This document shows positions 10,997 to 22,415 of a DNA stretch of 64,000 bases, piece by piece. The stretch covers positions 55,564,301-55,628,300 of the forward strand of contig NC_073629.1 of assembly GCF_029407905.1 (NCBI RefSeq). The letters run 5' to 3'. Each line of letters opens with the position of its first letter. Positions within the stretch are counted from its first letter, which is position 1. The notes beneath the pieces are model-generated. The model was not told the origin of the DNA. It searched no databases and was given only the letters and a program-made list of their open reading frames with translations. Position numbers and translations under genes: made by a program. Source of the DNA: Bubalus kerabau. Lineage: Eukaryota > Chordata > Mammalia > Artiodactyla > Bovidae.

Positions 10997-12857
10997 TTAG
11001 GTTGGTGCAAAAGTAATTGCGGTTTCGCATTGTTGAACTTTGCCATTTGATACTGGAATACATTCTTAAATAAATGTGGTGACTCCTGCTCTTTTAATTT
11101 CATGATGTATAGATTTCATGCAGCCATGAAATTAAAAGACACTTGCTCCTTGGAAAAAAAGCAATCACAAACCTAGACAAAGATTAAAAAACAGAGACAT
11201 TACTTTGCCTATAGGTCCATATAGTCAGAGCTATGGTTTTTCCAGTAGTCATGTACAGATGTTAAGAGTTGGATCATAAAGAAAGCTGAGCATCAAAGAA
11301 CTGATGCCTTCAACCTGTGGTGTAGGGGAAGACTCTTGATAGTCCCTCGGACAGCAAGGACACCAAACCAGTCAGTCCTAAAGGAAATCAACCCTGAATA
11401 TTCATTGGAAGGACTGATGCTGAATCTGAAGCTACAATACTTTGGCCACCTGATGTGAAGAACTGATTCATTGGAAAAGACCTGGATGTTGGGAAAGATT
11501 GAAGGCAGGAGGAGAAGGGGACGACAGATGATGAGATGGTTGGATGGCATCACAGACTCAACGGACATGAGTTTGAGCAAACTGTAAGAGATGGTGAAGG
11601 ACAGGGAAGCCTGGTGTGATGCAGTCCATGGGGTCACAAAGAGTTGGACACAACTTAGTGACTGAACAACAACACTATACATCACTTTAATGTGAATTTC
11701 TTACTTTATGTTTTTTGCTGATGACTTAATAATTGAGGTTTATTTTATATTTAGACTATAGAAATGATGATAGACAAAAAGCAAATTCAAGTGACATTTT
11801 TTATTTGAATGACTTTTTTATTTGAGTTCATAAAGCAGCAGAGATAACACAGAACATCAACAATGCATTTGGCCAGGAATTGCTAATAAACAGACAGTAC
11901 AGTGGTGGTTCAAGTTTTGCAAAGGAGAGGAGAGCATAGTGGCTGGCAATTAGAGGTTGACAACGACCAACTGAGAGCAATCATCAAAGCCAATCCCCTC
12001 ACGACTATGTGAGAAGTTGTCGAAGAACTCAACGTCAACCATCCTATAGTCATTTGGCATTTGAAGCAAATCAGAAAGGTGAAAAAGCTCTGTAAGTGGG
12101 TGCCTCGTGAGCTGACTGCAAATCAAAAAAAAACTGTTGTTTTAAGCATGTCTTCTCTTACTGTACACAAGTTCTCTTACTGTACACAAGAACAACAAAC
12201 CATTTCTCAGTTAGATTGTGACATTCGACAAAAAGTGGATTGTATGACAACCAGCAATGACCAGCTCAGCAGACGGACTGAGAAGAAGCTCCAAGACACT
12301 TTCAAAAGCCAAACTGGCACCAAAAAAAGGTCATGGTTTCTGGTGGTCTGCTTCCAGTTTGAGGCACTACAGCTTTTGGAATCCCAGAGAAACCATTACA
12401 TCTGAGAAGTATGCTCAGCAAATCGATGAGATGTACCAAAACTGCAATGCCTGCTGCCAGCATTGGTCAACAAAAAGGGCCCAATTCTCCACAGCAATGC
12501 CTGACTGCGTAATCGCATAACCAACGCTTCAAAAGTTGAATAAATTGGCTATGAAGTTTTGCCTCATCCACTATATTCATCTGACCTCTCACCAACCAAC
12601 TACCATTTCTTCAAGCATCTCAACAACTTTATGCAGGGAAAACACACAACCAGCAGGAGGCAGAAAATGCTTTCAAAAAGTTTATTGAATCCTGAAGCAT
12701 GATTTTTATGGTACAAGAATAAACAATCTTATTTCTCATTGGCAAAATGTATTGATTGCAATGGTTCCTATTTTGATAGCTAAAAATGGGCTTGAGCCTA
12801 ATCATAATGATTTAAAATTCATGGTCTGAAACTGCAATTACTTTTGTATGAACCTAA
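10997..12857 (+). mobile_element. mariner (Hsmar1-like), interrupted by BovB
   Basis: The terminal repeats are TTAGGTTGGTGCAAAAGTAA at 10997 and its diverged complement ending ACCTAA at 12857, followed by TA. This is the Hsmar1-type terminus. Inside, plus-strand transposase remnants read QIRKVKKLCKWVPRELTANQ, with the mariner WVPHEL-type helix motif, but stops and frameshifts break the frame. Without the BovB insert the element is about 1.27 kb, the normal full length. Confidence 0.92.
11081..11675 (+). mobile_element. BovB LINE inserted in mariner
   Basis: BovB 3' part ending GACTGAACAACAACAC. The mariner text stops after AAATGTGGT and resumes with TATACATCACTTT. The first 25 bp or so (11083-11105) read as an inverted copy of BovB text found at 11125-11151, so the 5' end looks inverted. 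Confidence 0.9.
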
Positions 12858-12859
12858 TA

Positions 12860-13138
12860 GTTGGAGCAAGTGGGGGCTACTCTCCAGTTGCAGTGCATTG
12901 GATTCTCATTGTTGTGGCTTCTTCTTGTTGCAGGCATGGGCTCTAGGGCACACAGGCTTTCAGTAGTTGTAACACATGGGCTCAGTAGTTGTGGCTCCCA
13001 GAACACAGGCTGAACAGTTGTGGTGCAGGGGCTTAGTTGCTCTGAGGCATGTGGGATCTTCCCAGATCAGGGATTGAACCTATGTCTCCTGCATTGGCAG
13101 GTGGATTCTTTACCACTGAGTCACAAGGGAAGCCCCTC
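12860..13138 (-). mobile_element. CHR-type SINE, 5' part
   Basis: Continuation of the SINE begun at 10937. It runs from GCAAGTGGGGGCTACTCTCC to the tRNA-derived 5' head ending GGGAAGCCCC, with GGGATTGAACC as the reversed box B. Confidence 0.88.
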
Positions 13139-13459
13139 CTTTTCACTTTAAAGACAGTTACCAAATCTTAGTTAAATCTATAATTGATTTTAAATCCCAT
13201 TTGCTTTGAAGTGTTTCATCTGTAACAGGAATTTCATCATCTCAACATCCTAGCAACTCTTCACTAGATACTGGATAAGCTTTCATAAGGTTATGATCTG
13301 ATTCTACCCAGTTTTCTACTTCTCCTTGGCAAATCTTCCTTCTTTTCCTATGCTAGGAATACTGCTTAAGATTTGATTGTTAGAGCTTTTTTTTTCTTCC
13401 TTTATAAACTCTTTCCCATTATGGGCTAGTAACTTTTTTATTAGCTTCTATATTTGTAT
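13139..13459. other. PKN2 intron without clear features
   Basis: AT-rich; nothing recognised. It includes a T-run near 13387. Confidence 0.5.
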
Positions 13460-13496
13460 TGGGAAAGGAGTACATCAAAGTTGTATATTGTCACCC

Positions 13497-13763
13497 TGCC
13501 AGGTTCCTTGGTCCATGGGAAAGAATACTGGAGTGGTTTGCTATTTCCTTTTCCAGAAGATCTTCCTGACCGAGGGATTGAACCCAGTTCTCCTACACTG
13601 CAGGCAGATTCTTTACCAACTGAGCTACCAGGGAAGCTCCAAAAAATACTGGAGTGTGTTGCCGTGCCCTCCTCCAGAGGATCTTCCCAATCCAGGGACT
13701 GAACCCAGGTCTCCCTCACTGAAGGTTGATTCTTTACAGTCTGAGCCACCAGGGAAGCCCCTG
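13497..13763 (-). mobile_element. Dimeric Bov-tA SINE inside BovB
   Basis: Two reversed Bov-tA heads in tandem (13497-13640 and 13641-13763). Direct repeats CCTGC lie on both sides, within the BovB CACCCTGC site. The dimer arrangement is like the one at 19170-19485. Confidence 0.9.
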
Positions 13764-14421
13764 CTTATTTAACTTACATGCAAGGAACATCATGTGAAAT
13801 CCTGGGCTGGATGAATCACAAGCTGGAATCAAGATTGCCGGGAGACACACCAACAATCTCAGATATGAAGATGACACCACCTTAATGGCAAAAAGCGAAG
13901 AAGAACTAAACAGCCTCTTGATAAAGGTGAAAAAGGAGAGTGAAAATGCTGGCTTAAAACTCAACATTTAAAAAACGAAGATCATGGCCTCTGATCCCAT
14001 CACTTAGGGCAAACAGATGGGGAAACAATGGAAATAGTGACAGACTTTATTTTCTTGAGCTCCAAAATCACTGCAGATGGTGACTGTAAGCCATGAAATT
14101 AAAAGACACTTGCTCCTTGGAAGAAAAGCTATGACAAACATAGATGGCGTATTAAAAAGAAGAGACACCACTTTGCCAACAAAGCTCCACATAGTCAAAG
14201 ATATGGTTTTACCAGTAGTCATGCAGATGTGAAAGTTGGACCATAAAGAAGGCTGAGTGCCAAAAAACTGATGCATTTAACTGTGGTGCTAGAGAAGACT
14301 CTTGAGAGTCCCTTGGACTACAAGGAGATCAAACCACTCAATCCTAAAGGAAATCAGTCCTGAATATTCATTGGAAGGACTGATGCTGAAGCTGAAGCTC
14401 CAATACTTTGGCCACCTGATG

Positions 14422-14465
14422 CAAAGAGCTGACTCTGGAAAAGAGCTCTTTTCCAGAGCTCTTTC
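14422..14465. repeat. Hairpin with perfect 26-bp palindrome
   Basis: CTCTGGAAAAGAG is followed directly by CTCTTTTCCAGAG (14433-14458). The arms extend with AAAGAGCT at 14424 and AGCTCTTT at 14457, after a two-base bulge. Other BovB copies here have no such repeat, so it arose after insertion. Confidence 0.95.
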
Positions 14466-14748
14466 AGAGCATCAGAAAAGACCCTGATACTGGGAAAGAT
14501 TGAGGACAAGAGGAGAAAGGAGTGACAGAGGATGACATGGTTGGCTGACATCATTGACTCAATGGATATGAGTTTGAACAAACTCCGGGAGAAAGGGAAG
14601 GACAAAGAAACCCAGCATGCTGCAGCCCATGAAATTGCAAAGTCGGACACTATTTAGCGACTGAACAACAACAACAATATTTGTATTATTTACATCTGAT
14701 CATCTAAATCAGATGTCAATTTCCCTATCAAAAGCTCTTTAGTGGTGG

Positions 14749-14928
14749 TAGTTTAGTCACTAAGTCATAACCCACCCTTGCAACCCCATGGACTGTAGCC
14801 TGCCAGGCTCCTCTGTCCATGGGCTTTCTCAGGCAAAAATACTGGACTGGGTTACCATTTGCCTGTCCAGGGAAATCGTCTCTTGCACTACAGGCAGATT
14901 CTCTGACTGCTGAGCCACCAGGAAAGCC
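14749..14928 (-). mobile_element. Bov-tA SINE
   Basis: Reversed Bov-tA, with GCCACCAGGAAAGCCC at the 5' end. Flanks CTTTAGTGGTGG and CTTCAGTGAGGTGG are a likely target-site duplication. Confidence 0.88.
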
Positions 14929-15049
14929 CTTCAGTGAGGTGGATAGTATTATAGATAAGGAAAATGATATACACAAAAAGTTAAGCATTTGTCCAAATAC
15001 ATTTAAGTGGGTGACACAGTATTTGAACCAAGAAAAGCAATGGTGAGGG

Positions 15050-15825
15050 CCTGATTAAGATGCTGCCTCTGAGATAGAAAAGAAATAAACCAGAAAAAAT
15101 ATTTTAAAAGTAGAGGCCAGAGTAGTAAGTGCTACCTCATATCATCATTAAGCACTATAAATCTGCTTTCACTAATATACGTAATTTTTTAAAGACATAT
15201 GTACCATTAACCTGAATACTAAATGATAAAAACATCTTTCTTATCTTTTAGATAAAATTATGATTAAATTTTAATATTTTCTTCCCACACACCAATGGAT
15301 AAATCAGAATGTAAGTAAAATTATCACCATGGATTTAACTCTACTCTGGACCAAGTTTACTTCTGCTGGGTTCTGCAGCAGATTACAGATTACATTCTAG
15401 CTACTCACAGTATCCATGAACTCCACTGAGATACATGGAGGAATGTCTGAGCACAACAGTTCACTTCAAATCCAGCTTTGATAATATAACCCACAAGTGG
15501 TGAGTCAGAAAAATCTCCTTAGTGGTTAGAGAGCACATTATTAAAATTCAAAAAATAGTTCAATATTAGATCTCACCTGGTTGTCGATCTTTCAGGTTAG
15601 CACAAAGTATATATTTTCAAATCACTGCACTAATGAAAGCTCCTGCAGCAATCTGATAAGGTAGATTTATATATACCTCATCAGATGAGAAATGTCAAAA
15701 ATACCTAGGTTCTTCTTAGATTCTGTTAAGAATAAAATTTATCAAACTCTTCTAAAACATAAAATATGCATGTAAAATGAATTATAAATATAATGAAAAT
15801 TCGGGTAAAAAGTTTCTCATCTTAC
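15050..15825. other. PKN2 intron between exons 6 and 7
   Basis: Mixed AT-rich sequence with no repeat or conserved element that I recognise. It directly precedes the strong donor of exon 6. Confidence 0.5.
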
Positions 15826-15935
15826 CCTGTCTAGTTCCAGTGTAAACTTCTGGTCCCACGACTGATTGGAAATGGGTTTCCAGCTAGTTTGACCAACCAC
15901 AGTATTGTCCAGCTTCAAAACTGCACAGACATCAT
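15826..15935 (-). CDS. PKN2: PKN2 coding exon 6 (C2-like domain)
   Basis: A 110-bp exon, DVCAVLKLDNTVVGQTSWKP then ISNQSWDQKFTLELDR. It is a beta-rich C2-like segment. Acceptor TTACAG, donor ACAGG|GTAAGA. Its first two bases complete an Asn codon begun in exon 5, which fixes the donor of that exon. Confidence 0.96.
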
Positions 15936-16894
15936 CTGTAATTACAATTTAAAATTTGATTAAGTATTTTAAAACCTTTAAAATAGAAATAACACTGTTT
16001 TATGTCAACAAAAGTCTTATGGTACTTTGAAATAAGTTTTTCTTACTCACTACTGAAGCTTTTAAATCTTAAACAGCTAGCTGTATATCAACACACACAC
16101 ACACTTCTACTAGACCCTTCCAAGTTATCTTTTGTGTTTTATAAAAACATAAATAGTAATTGCTATTTCGTTTACATCAGGAAATTACTGAAAGGACTTA
16201 CAGGTGGCCAGTAGTCGTTTGCCACACATGTATGTGTGGGTGTATTTTTATATATTATTATCAATCACCCAGTTTTTCTCCCTCTACATTTGCTATTTAT
16301 TAAGGTTGTTACCTTAAATGATTTTTATTTTTACATTTTTCCTCAAGTCTCTCTCCATATACAGGAAAGCAGATATACTGTACTAGGCTGAATTGTTACA
16401 TGCCTTTCCCACCAGTTATACATCATAGATTATGACTACTTCAGAGTATCTCCAAAGTACTTCATAAACCTCTTGTATTTTATTCTTTACCCATTCCCCC
16501 ATTTCAGTTTACTTCTTGGACACTAGGCTATAATCCTAATTTAACATGGTTATTTATCAAAATTTCTTCATTACTTTAGAAGTGTCATTATTCCATTTAA
16601 AGAATCAAGATGTGACACAAAAAGTTTGTCATAAAGAGTGGTGTTCAGTATTTCATTATTCCAAAGAAATTAATGCTAAATGTCATTCAGTTTTCCAACA
16701 TTTTCAGTATGGTAAATTTTGTAGCCTTTAAAATTTTCCTGTCATTACAGCTTTTGATATTTTAAATTATGGAAATCATAATTTTAAAGTTTGTTGTCCA
16801 ATTTTCACTCTTCTCAGTCTTCTGTCCCCACCGCTCAGCCCTCTGTATTGGACTTTGTTATTTGATTGTTAAAAAAAAAATCTGATTACTGAAC
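15936..16894. other. PKN2 intron between exons 5 and 6
   Basis: Short (959 bp) intron with no clear repeat. It has a (CA) stretch near 16092 and a T-rich zone near 16250. I looked for an extra in-frame exon that would use the GTAATC donor of exon 5 and found none. Confidence 0.5.
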
Positions 16895-17080
16895 TGGATA
16901 AGTCATCAGTTTTTAGGAGATTTCGACTACTTCCGCTTTTACTTTTACTTGTTCTGCTCATGAAGGATGATCTGGTCTCACTTGGACTCCAACCAGGTAG
17001 CGCAACTGATGCTGCTTTCGACCGTCCGGGGACATTCTCTAGAATATCTTGACAGCCCATAAGACGAACTTCCAAAGTAC
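16895..17080 (-). CDS. PKN2: PKN2 coding exon 5 (start of C2-like domain)
   Basis: A 186-bp exon: GTLEVRLMGCQDILENVPGR, a Ser-rich insert with SRTSKSKSGSSRN, ending KTDDLS plus one base. The acceptor CTATAG is good. The donor must be TCCA|GTTCAG, because the better-looking GTAATC five bases further would break the frame with exon 6. The last exon base is A rather than G, so this is a weak donor. Confidence 0.92.
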
Positions 17081-18008
17081 CTATAGCATATATAAGTATC
17101 AAGTAAGAAAACATTAATTCTCCACACATAAAATTATGTCTTTGTTAACTATTAAGAAATAGGGGGGGAAATGTTTGCTAAAATAACAAAATCTCTTCTC
17201 TCAGAGGTTCTTTGAGGTAACTATCTTCTTTCTTGCTTTATTTAGAAAACTTATTAAAAACTCTCACTTAAGACAACTATAAAAAAAATTTATAGAAAGA
17301 AAAGCACTTCCCAAAAGCTGCCTACAGGGCACAGAACAAAACTAGTTACATCATCTTCTAGTGTATATGAATAGTCACTTCTGTAATTACATGGAAGAAT
17401 TACAGAATTACATGGATAAAACAAGTGGGAGGGGAAATATAAAGCTAAATAATATGCCTATTAAAACAGACATACAGAAATTAGAAACAAGGAAATCTGA
17501 CTATGTGAATAACAGTTGTTTTTAATAATTGCACAGTTAACATAGAAAATGACTATAGGTTTTTTTGGAGGGGTTGAATAGATGGATTTCTGTTCTATTT
17601 GAGATGTAAAATAACGTTATCTTTTCACTTTAATAGTTTAGTTAGTCAAGTAATAATGGGCTATAATTATCCAAGCATAAAATAATTGTAGTTTCCTTAG
17701 GCAAATACATATGAAAGGTGTTCAAATGAAACTGAGGACCTCTGAGCTTAGCTATCTGGAGATATGGCTTTGTCATCATTTGGGCTAGAGTTAGTGTACT
17801 AAAATTTTAAAATGGTTCTTCAATATTAAAATTTTAGATAGCGCATATAGTAAGCACTTTAGGAAGAGTATTTTCTGGGAAAAGCTGTCCCATTAAACTT
17901 AAATAATTAAAACTTAATTTTATTTAAAGTTTTTAATTATTTAAAAGTAACCAAAGGACTGTCAGCAAAGTAAAGAAAGTCTGTATTTACTCTCAACTCA
18001 AACAACTT
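17081..18008. other. PKN2 intron without clear features
   Basis: AT-rich; 17380-17420 repeats AATTACATGGA-like text. No repeat family was recognised. Confidence 0.5.
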
Positions 18009-18027
18009 AAAAAAAAAAAAAAAAAAA
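18009..18027. repeat. poly(A) tract
   Basis: About 19 A in a row. Confidence 0.9.
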
Positions 18028-18304
18028 GAGTACAAAAAAAGTGTTAAAGGCTAGTGGACATCAGTACAGAAAGGGGGGACTCAGGTGGAGCCAAGTGGAC
18101 TACCTGAGTTAAGGAGACAGAAACGAGAGAGATTGCACTGCGAGAGCTAGACCTCACAGCCAGCATAAAGGAAAAAATACAGCTATCCAGAGACAGAATT
18201 CCTGAGACGTACAGAAGCTTCCTCAGACTAAGTATTCAGCTTTGATTCAGGAACAGAGAATAATTATCCTTAGACTAAACAATGCTGTAGTCCCATATTA
18301 CCCA

Positions 18305-18603
18305 GGGACTTCCCTGGTGGTCCAGTGGTTAAGAGTCCACCTGCCAATGCAAGGGACATGAGTTTAATCACTGGCCTGGGAAGATTCTGCATGCCGCAGG
18401 GTAACTAAGTCCTCGAGCCACAACTACTGAAGTCTGTGGGCTCTAGAACCTGTGCTCTGTAACAAGCAAAGCCACATAAACAGAAGCCTAGGCACCACAA
18501 CAAAGAGTAGCTCCTGCTTGCCATGACTAGAGAAGGCCTGTGTACAGCAACGAAGACCCAGCACTGCCAAAAATAATTCAAAAAAATAAAAATTAAAAAA
18601 AGC
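18305..18603 (+). mobile_element. CHR-type SINE, long form
   Basis: GGACTTCCCTGGTGGTCCAG head, CACAACTACTGAAG body and A-rich tail. Direct repeats ATTACCCA at 18297-18304 and 18604-18611 are the target-site duplication. Confidence 0.92.
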
Positions 18604-18755
18604 ATTACCCAAAAGATCAAACTGTTTCCAAGTAATTTAATTGTGACCTGGAATAAAGCTCAAAAATATATGTAATATTTGTAGGAATACAAAAATACCC
18701 AGCACCTCACAAGCTAAAATTCAAAATGTCTGGCATTCACTCAGAGATTACCAGG

Positions 18756-19694
18756 TGTATTTGTTTTCTATTACTGTATTACCAATTATCACAAACACAG
18801 TGGCTTAAAACAACACCCATTTATTACCCAATAGTTCTGTAGGCCAGAGTTTGAGTGGGAGGGTCTGCATTCTTTGCTAAAGATTTTATAAGGCTGAAAT
18901 CATTGTGTCTGCCAGGCTGGGCTCTTAATCCGGAAGATCTGAAGAACCTGCTTCTAAACTCATTCAGGTTATTGGTAGAATCTAGTTTCCTGAAGCCATA
19001 AGAATAGGGATCCTATTTCCTTGCTACTGACAGCCAGGGGCTATTTTCAAGTTCTAGAGGTGACCTGCATCCCTTGTCATATGACCCCATCTCTAAGCCA
19101 GCAAGGGCACATAAAATCCTTTTTATGATTCATCTCTCTCTGACTTTCCCTTCTTCCATTGGCCAGGGAGGGCTTCCCTCATAGCTCAGTTGGTAAAGAA
19201 TCCGCCTGCAATGCAAGAGACCCTGGTTCAATTCCTGGGTGGGGAAGGTCCACTGGAGAAGGGATAGGCTACCCATTCCACTATTCTTGGGCTTCCCTTG
19301 TAGCTCAGCTGATAAAGAATCTGCCCACAATGCAGGAGACCTGGGTTCAATCCCTGCATTTAGAAGATTCTCTGGAGAAGTGAAAGGCTACCTACTCCAG
19401 TATTCTGGCCTGGAGAATTCCATGGACTATATAGTCCATGGGGTCACAAAGAATCAGACACAACTCAGCAGTTTTAATAATAATAATTGGCCAGGGAAAT
19501 TCTTCTGCTTTTTGAGGGGCTCATGTGACTGTATTAAGCTGATCCAGATAACTGTCCTTTACATTAACTCAAATGAGTAGTAACCTTAATCACATATGTA
19601 AAACTCTCCTTTGCCACATCACAGAAGTGACTGATGCTCCATCATATTCACATGGGAGGGATTCTGGAAGTCATTCTTAATATTCTGCCTATCA
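18756..19694 (+). mobile_element. Solo LTR, old, interrupted by SINE dimer
   Basis: Starts TG and ends CA, and is flanked by TACCAGG at 18749-18755 and 19695-19701, inside L1 text that continues on both sides. Excluding the SINE and its duplication it is about 610 bp. Text such as GTGGCTTAAAACAACAC is known from an old mammalian LTR family (MaLR/ERVL-like; the exact name is unsure). No viral gene is present. Confidence 0.75.
19170..19485 (+). mobile_element. Dimeric Bov-tA SINE
   Basis: Two heads (GGGCTTCCCTCATAGCTCAG, then GGCTTCCCTTGTAGCTCAG at 19290), followed by the common Bov tail and (AAT)n. Target-site duplication ATTGGCCAGGGA at 19158-19169 and 19486-19497. The first unit lacks the tail, so this is a dimer that moved as one piece. 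Confidence 0.93.
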
Positions 19695-21060
19695 TACCAG
19701 GAAAGCAAATAAACAGAAAAGTAGGACCCATTTAAAAAATAAAACTGATATAAATATTATGATTAGCAGACATTCACACAGTTATCTATATTCTGTTTAA
19801 AATGTTGAAGAGAGACATCAAAGAAATTAAAAAAAAAAAACAAAAAAATTCTAGAGATGAAAACTACACTGTCTGAGATTAACAAAAAAAAACTGGATGG
19901 GATTGGTGGCACATTCACATCACAAAAGAAAAGGCTAGTGAACTTGAAGCTAGAGCAATATAAATGATCAAAAATAGAAGATAGAAAGGAAAGACTTGGA
20001 GGACAAAAAACAAATTAAAACTCCCAAAACAACACATATGTGAGCTGTGAGTTTAACTTCTAGTGTCCTAATACATGAGTACTGAAAGACCTTCATGAAA
20101 AGTAGAGAGGACAGAGAACAGAAGATACATTTGAAAAAATAATGACTAAAAATTTTCCAAATATGGTTAAAACTATAATGTGCTTGAAACTTTCCAAGAA
20201 GTTCAATAAACACTGAGCAAAAGAAAAATAAGTAAATTACACCAAAGCATAACATAATTAAATTTCTCAAAACAAATGATAAAAAGAAAGTTTTAAAAGC
20301 CACCAGAGAAAAAAAGACAAGTATGTACAAAGATCAGGACGGCAGCAGATGTCTCATTAGAAACAATGAGAGCAAGACAGAGAAGTAATATCTTTAAAGT
20401 ACTGAGGAAACAAACCATGAACCTAGAATTCTAAATCTACTGAAAATATGTTTCAAAAATGAAGCTTTTTCAAATATAAAAGTGGATAAAGAACCCATTA
20501 TCAGAAGACTACCATGTGATCCAGCTACACCATTCCTAGGTATTATCCAAGTGAAGTGAAATGCACGTTTACACAAAAATTATACAAGGATGTTATTAGC
20601 GGTTATATTTGAAAGAAGTGCAGAATGGAAACAACCCAACTATCAACTAGAGGTGAATGGGTAAAAAAGTTATGGTATAGTCACACAATTAAATACTACC
20701 AGCAATAAACAGAAAGGAGCTACTGATACATGCAATTCTTCTGAATTATTCAGAGTGAAAATGGCCAGATTTCCCCTCCGAAAGTATACACTGTATGATT
20801 CAATTAATACAGAATTCTACAAAATGCAAACTAGTATCTAGTGACAGAAACAGGCCAGTGATTTGCCTGGGGCCAGGTATGGGGAAAAAAGCATGAAAAG
20901 AGCAAGAAGGAGGGGTTTCACAGAGGCACATGAGGATACTTTTGGAGATGATGTATATAATTAACTTGATTGTGGTGATGGTTTCATAACTTTAAATATA
21001 TAACAAAACTTCTCAAATTATGTAATTCAAATATATGCAATAAAACTGTTCTATAGACTG

Positions 21061-22415
21061 GATATTGATAATGGTAGCTCAGGTATATTTATTTACTAAA
21101 AATTGTAAAACTATATTTAAAACCAGAAAAATTTGTGTATTACTTCAAATATGTCCCAATAAAGATGGCTAAGCATGAGGGAAAAGTTCAAACTTATTTT
21201 TGGTTTGGCTATGGAAACCTTATCTCACCGTAAAGCATGAAGGCTCATTGTAAGTTTAATGAATATCATTTCAATTCTGGTTCAAAAGAAACAACTTGTG
21301 TCTGTGTGTTTTATTTGCTTTTTTTTGTTATTGTTAAGGTGGTAAACTTAGTTCATTTCCACTGTAAATGTTTGGATGTAAAAGTCATCCTGGGAAAACT
21401 GAAAACATCTGGTTACTACTTCAAATCCTGGTAAATAATTAAATATTTTAGTAATCTCAATGTATTAGGAGATGACAATGTTCAACACCTGCTTTCATTT
21501 AGGAAAAAACCTGGAGACATTTAAGATCTTTATTAAGTATATAGAAGTTTCTTTCTTTTATGAGGTGACACAATTGCATCTGCATAGAACCATATAAGAA
21601 ATAGCTTAAAATTAAATTTTTTACTTTTATAACTCATAATATGAAATTTTAAAAACAGGCAAAGCCAAGAAGTAAATGTTCATAAGCAATAGCTATGAAC
21701 TCCATTAGAATAGGTAAATATTTTTTAATTTATCTTACTTTCTGGAAAAATTATTTTATGTCAATTTTACTAATTCAATATTTCAACTTGGTACAATTGA
21801 GTAACTTTTTTTTTTAATTCTGAGGAAATCTTTTATAAAAACTTGAAACTAGTCTTGAAATTTTGGACTAAAAAATTCAATCATACTTTGTATCAAAGTA
21901 ATTTGTAAATTTCAGTATTATAAGCATAGCACTGCAAAAGAAACAAGTGTAAATGAGACAAACCATAAATAATAGCATGCAGTAAAAAGTCAGGGCAGTA
22001 AATACTCCAACTACTTATCTAGACTAATCCTTTATCATGTCTAATCCTTTATTAATACCACTACTATTTCTCTTTCTAGTTAATTCCAAATTTAAAGTAC
22101 AGTAGATAATTAAAGGAATTTTTTAAAAAACCAAAATATCTTAAGATACTTCCTTTTAGGCTCGACTAAAAAAAGGTTAAAGAGTTAGGAAGAGGCACCA
22201 TCTAGACTAGAAAAGGAAAATAATTTCCAGTCACACAAGCTGATTTTCTAAAATGTAGCTTTATTACTTTTCTAAAAAGACTTTAGCAACTATATTTTAA
22301 CCAGTGAATCTTTCTTAAGTTTTGAATATTATGTTTAGTCTTGAGCCATTAGGTGGGGAAACTTAAGTACAGTCCCTGTCTTATTATCAAATAATATTTA
22401 CCAAGTATCTACTGA
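21061..22415. other. PKN2 intron without clear features
   Basis: AT-rich sequence with scattered homopolymers; no repeat family recognised. Confidence 0.5.

Larger units (their letters stand above)
13460..14672 (+). mobile_element. BovB LINE, split by a Bov-tA dimer
   Basis: BovB text begins GGGAAAGGAGTACATCAAAG, is interrupted at CACCCTGC and resumes TGCTTATTTAACTTACATG. It covers the reverse transcriptase YADD zone (decayed: RYEDDTTLM) to the 3' end. At 14433-14458 it carries a perfect 26-bp palindrome absent from other copies. Confidence 0.93.
18060..21060 (+). mobile_element. Old L1 LINE, interrupted by SINE and LTR
   Basis: Plus-strand L1M-type text starts before the SINE at 18305, passes AAAATTCAAAATGTCTGGCA near 18716, breaks at 18755, and resumes at 19702. 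It continues through 20270-20430 (GCCACCAGAGAAAAAAAG and AACAATGAGAGCAAGAC) to a 3' zone near 21000. Much of the element is internally deleted. Confidence 0.75.

Noticed and set aside
11293..11685. 130-codon minus frame
   Set aside because: It is the antisense of the BovB 3' end; this antisense frame stays open in many BovB copies and does not indicate a gene.
13495..13763. tRNA gene
   Set aside because: The tRNA-like boxes belong to SINE heads; there is no intact cloverleaf or anticodon arm. The same holds for all other SINE copies.
16861..16890. Extension of PKN2 exon 5 to the GTAATC donor
   Set aside because: It would put exon 6 out of frame; the upstream GT at 16894 restores the family reading DDLSNDVCAVLK.
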